Notes under the pieces: model-generated
Told to the model about the DNA's origin: nothing
Seen by the model: the letters and a program-made list of their open reading frames with translations, nothing else
The model's database searches: none
In this document: positions 39,235 through 41,153 of the stretch, piece after piece
How the letters are laid out: the number at the start of each line of letters is the position of its first letter
Position numbering within the stretch: position 1 is the stretch's first letter
NCBI GenBank assembly: GCA_904420145.1
Contig: CAJFUI010000082.1
Location: 1 to 41,153 of the forward strand
Direction: 5' to 3'
Source: an uncultured Oscillospiraceae bacterium
GTDB taxonomy: Bacteria; Bacillota; Clostridia; Oscillospirales; Oscillospiraceae
Length of the DNA stretch: 41,153 nucleotides
Made by a program: the position numbers and the translations under genes

Positions 39235-39822
39235 CTACTGCCACATGAGCTGAACCGCGCACAACGCCAGCACCGCCGCCATGGCGATGTTGAAAAGGCG
39301 GCGGCAGCGGCTGAGAAAGCCCTGCAGGGCGGAGCCTGCCAGCAGCCAGACGAGGGTGCACAGCAGGCCGGAGAGGGGCAGCGCCGCTCCACAGAGCAGC
39401 AGCGCTGCAGGGGAGCGAGTGTAGGGCAGCACATAGGCGGAGAGCGTAGTGACGCAGAAGAGGAAGGTCTTGATATTGGATGTCTGCAGCAAGAAGCCGG
39501 TGCGGAAGGTAGGCGCTCCCGCCGCCGCTGTCCCCTCCTCTTGGGAGCGGAGGATGCCGTAGGCCAAATAGAGGATATAGGCCGCCCCCACATAGGAGAG
39601 GACCCCCACATACCGCTGCAGCAGCTCCCCAAGGGTCAGGGTCAACGCCACGCTTACCGCCATCACCACGAAAAAGCCGGAGAGGGTACCAAGGATATAA
39701 CCCCCGAGCTGCCGCCGCTGACAGCGCACCCCGGCAGAGAGGGCGTAGAGGTTCACCGGCCCGGGTGAGATCTCGCACACCAGTGCGTAGAGCAGAAAGG
39801 ATGGAATCAACGAAACAGGCAC
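39235..39822 (-). CDS. LysE/RhtB-family exporter
   Basis: 195 residues from a GTG (AAAGGAGG upstream). Six hydrophobic helices; CEISPGPVNLYALSAGVRCQRRQLGGYILG is the family start with its SPGP turn. LysE/RhtB proteins export amino acids or related compounds. It is transcribed away from the LysR gene at 39927, which probably regulates it. The substrate is unknown. Confidence 0.9.
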   Translation of the reverse strand: MPVSLIPSFLLYALVCEISPGPVNLYALSAGVRCQRRQLGGYILGTLSGFFVVMAVSVALTLTLGELLQRYVGVLSYVGAAYILYLAYGILRSQEEGTAAAGAPTFRTGFLLQTSNIKTFLFCVTTLSAYVLPYTRSPAALLLCGAALPLSGLLCTLVWLLAGSALQGFLSRCRRLFNIAMAAVLALCAVQLMWQ

Positions 39823-39823
39823 T

Positions 39824-39855
39824 TGCTATCAGCCTCCTTTTGCTCTATGATAGCA
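39824..39855. promoter_or_regulatory. Inverted repeat in the lysE-lysR divergent gap
   Basis: TGCTATCA (39824-39831) and TGATAGCA (39848-39855) are perfect inverted arms 16 bases apart. The gap to the LysR gene is 104 bases and AT-rich. A LysR binding site is likely, though it lies very near the exporter start. Confidence 0.45.
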
Positions 39856-39926
39856 GAAAGAAAATCTTTTGAAAAATTGAAGTTTTTAAAGTTATTTATC
39901 ATAAATTTTGATAGGAGGAGACAAAG

Positions 39927-40796
39927 ATGGAGCTGCGGCAGCTGCGGACCTTTCAGACCATCGTGGAACAGGGGAGCTATCTCCGGGCGGCGGAGGTCCT
40001 TGGATACACCCAGTCCGCTGTCACCGCCCAGATCCAGCAGCTGGAGCGGGAGCTGGGCTATCCCCTCTTCGAGCGGCTGGGGCGGCGGATGGTACTGACG
40101 GCTATGGGGCAGGAGGCCCTCCAGCGGGTCCGGCCCATGCTGGGGCTGTCGGAGGAGCTGCTGCGCTTAGGCGGTCTCTCCGGCGTGCTGCGAGTGGATA
40201 TGGGGGAGAGTCTGCTGTGTTACCGCATGCAGCCGGTGCTGCGAGCGTTCCATGTACAAGCCCCTGAGGTGGAGCTTCGGCTCCGCAGGGGCAGCCTTCG
40301 GGAAATCACTGAACACGTGCGGACCGGCCAGTGCGACCTTGGAGTGGGCTATGACGACCCCGAGTGGCTGGATGGCCCCTTTACTGCAGAAAAGCTTGGC
40401 AGCTGCCGCATGTCTCTCCTCAGTGCCCCTGACTTCCCCCATCAGGACTTCGATACCCCCCACCAGCGGCTGAAGGTCGCCCTGCTGGCGGACGAGCCGG
40501 ACAGCACTTTCCGCCGGCGCTTGGAGAACTATTTCCACCGGCAAGATATCCTTCCCGGCCAGACGGTGGAGCTGTGGAGCATTGAGACCATCAAGCGCTG
40601 CGCCATGTCGGGGCTGGGGTTTGCCTACCTCCCCTGCTTCGCGGTGGAGGGGGAGCTAAAGAGCGGACAATTGGTAGAGCTGCCCTGCGCCCTCACTGGG
40701 GCAAGCAGCGCTATTCTCTGCATCCGCCATAAGAACCACACCCTCTCCCCCGCCATGGACCTCTTCCTCTCCCTCCTGCAGGAGCATCTGTCGTAG
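39927..40796 (+). CDS. LysR-family transcriptional regulator
   Basis: 289 residues. N-terminal HTH: MELRQLRTFQTIVEQGSYLRAAEVLGYTQSAVTAQIQQLERELGYPLFERLGRRMVLTAMGQ, then a periplasmic-binding-like effector domain. GATAGGAGGAG precedes the ATG. Divergent from a LysE-type exporter, it most likely activates it when the exported amino acid accumulates, as LysG does for LysE. That pairing is inferred. Confidence 0.9.
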   Translation: MELRQLRTFQTIVEQGSYLRAAEVLGYTQSAVTAQIQQLERELGYPLFERLGRRMVLTAMGQEALQRVRPMLGLSEELLRLGGLSGVLRVDMGESLLCYRMQPVLRAFHVQAPEVELRLRRGSLREITEHVRTGQCDLGVGYDDPEWLDGPFTAEKLGSCRMSLLSAPDFPHQDFDTPHQRLKVALLADEPDSTFRRRLENYFHRQDILPGQTVELWSIETIKRCAMSGLGFAYLPCFAVEGELKSGQLVELPCALTGASSAILCIRHKNHTLSPAMDLFLSLLQEHLS

Positions 40797-40961
40797 GATT
40801 TCAGCAGATAAAGGGAGGAGCCACAGAGGTCCCGACAGGCCGCTTTGGGATAGTCCACAACAATGGATCGGGCTTTGGGAAATATCCTAAAACAGCCACA
40901 AGCATTGAGGGACAACCAATTGAGAACGGCTTGTGGGAATCTTCCAAGTCGTTTTGAGGGA

Positions 40962-41003
40962 AATAGAAAAGGACCCGGGGTATCACAAAATACCTCGGGT
41001 CCT
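40962..41003 (-). terminator. Terminator of the rplL transcript
   Basis: AGGACCCGGGGTAT (40970-40983) pairs with ATACCTCGGGTCCT (40990-41003). On the minus strand it is followed by TTTTCTATTT. The other sequence in 40797-41075 shows no gene. Confidence 0.75.
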
Positions 41004-41075
41004 CTACGTTTTGTGTGCTGTTTTCGGGGACTACTGTACCATTTTTGTTGGAACAGCAAAGACTGTAAAGTATTT

Positions 41076-41153
41076 TTACTTTACTTCCACCTTGGCGCCA
41101 GCCTCTTCCAGCTTCTTCTTCAGCTCCTCGGCCTCGTCCTTGCCGATAGCCTC
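41076..41153 (-). CDS. rplL: Ribosomal protein L7/L12, C-terminal fragment
   Basis: The last 25 codons: EAIGKDEAEELKKKLEEAGAKVEVK and stop at 41076-41078. EEAGAKVEVK is the nearly invariant end of L7/L12, the ribosomal stalk protein that recruits elongation factors. The gene continues off the right edge. A small palindrome, GTAAAGT/ACTTTAC, covers its stop codon, and the terminator is about 70 bases downstream. Confidence 0.9.
   Translation of the reverse strand, partial: EAIGKDEAEELKKKLEEAGAKVEVK

Noticed and set aside
40625-41059. 144-codon minus frame between lysR and rplL
   Set aside because: It overlaps the end of lysR and the rplL terminator and has no recognisable domain.
1-41153. 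tRNA or rRNA genes
   Set aside because: No cloverleaf with a GTTCGANNC arm and no ribosomal RNA sequence was noticed on either strand by eye; a tRNAscan run was not possible.

Overview
The window comes from a spore-forming, low-GC-phylum but GC-rich Clostridia genome, most like the gut Oscillospiraceae (Flavonifractor/Oscillibacter type). The grounds are a spoIIA operon (spoIIAA-spoIIAB-sigF), a YtvI-type sporulation membrane protein, type III pantothenate kinase, an ECF-transporter S component, and strongly GC-biased codons outside the left third. The species is inference.

Positions 1 to about 13,600 are the integrase-proximal end of a prophage or phage-derived integrative element that continues off the left edge. 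A leftward early operon (from 9566 down to position 1) carries a Cro-like regulator, DNA-binding proteins, a 3D-domain membrane-anchored protein, zinc-ribbon proteins, a recombination/replication set (P-loop ATPase, SSB-like DUF669-type protein, ERCC4 nuclease, CHC2 primase domain, DUF927 helicase-like ATPase), then a Lar-like protein, a DNA methyltransferase and the start of a radical SAM enzyme. A cluster of GGTTACC-like repeats around an AT-rich core (1912-2191) looks like the replication origin. Rightward genes from 9789 are the lysogeny side: XRE repressor, ImmA-type protease with extra zinc ribbons, a PH-domain protein, an MNT-HEPN toxin-antitoxin pair and a tyrosine integrase.

From 13.6 kb the DNA is chromosomal. 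First comes a VanR/VanS-like two-component system with a 29-codon membrane ORF between regulator and kinase. Then come panT-like/coaX, a radical SAM DNA-repair/modification protein, a TraX-family acyltransferase and the DUF4130 partner of the radical SAM protein. These are followed by convergent spoIIA, an ECF sigma/anti-sigma pair, ytvI, and an ACT-regulator/hom/lysC threonine-lysine branch operon. A probable 6S RNA, a GNAT, a DUF1292 protein, a class A PBP, a parvulin foldase, tcdA, another GNAT and DUF554 come next. The window ends with a second ECF sigma/DUF4179 pair, a divergent LysE/LysR pair and the 3' end of rplL.

The points most worth following up are these: (1) the radical SAM/DUF4130 pair split by traX, the radical SAM protein ending in a canonical sliding-clamp motif; (2) matching operator geometry at the two-component promoter and the traX promoter, suggesting one regulon; (3) two intergenic regions packed with hairpins (23.1 kb and 39.0-39.2 kb), the second framed by a repeated palindrome; (4) a predicted small antisense RNA and an iteron origin in the prophage. 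All functional assignments rest on reading motifs by eye; no search or folding program was run.
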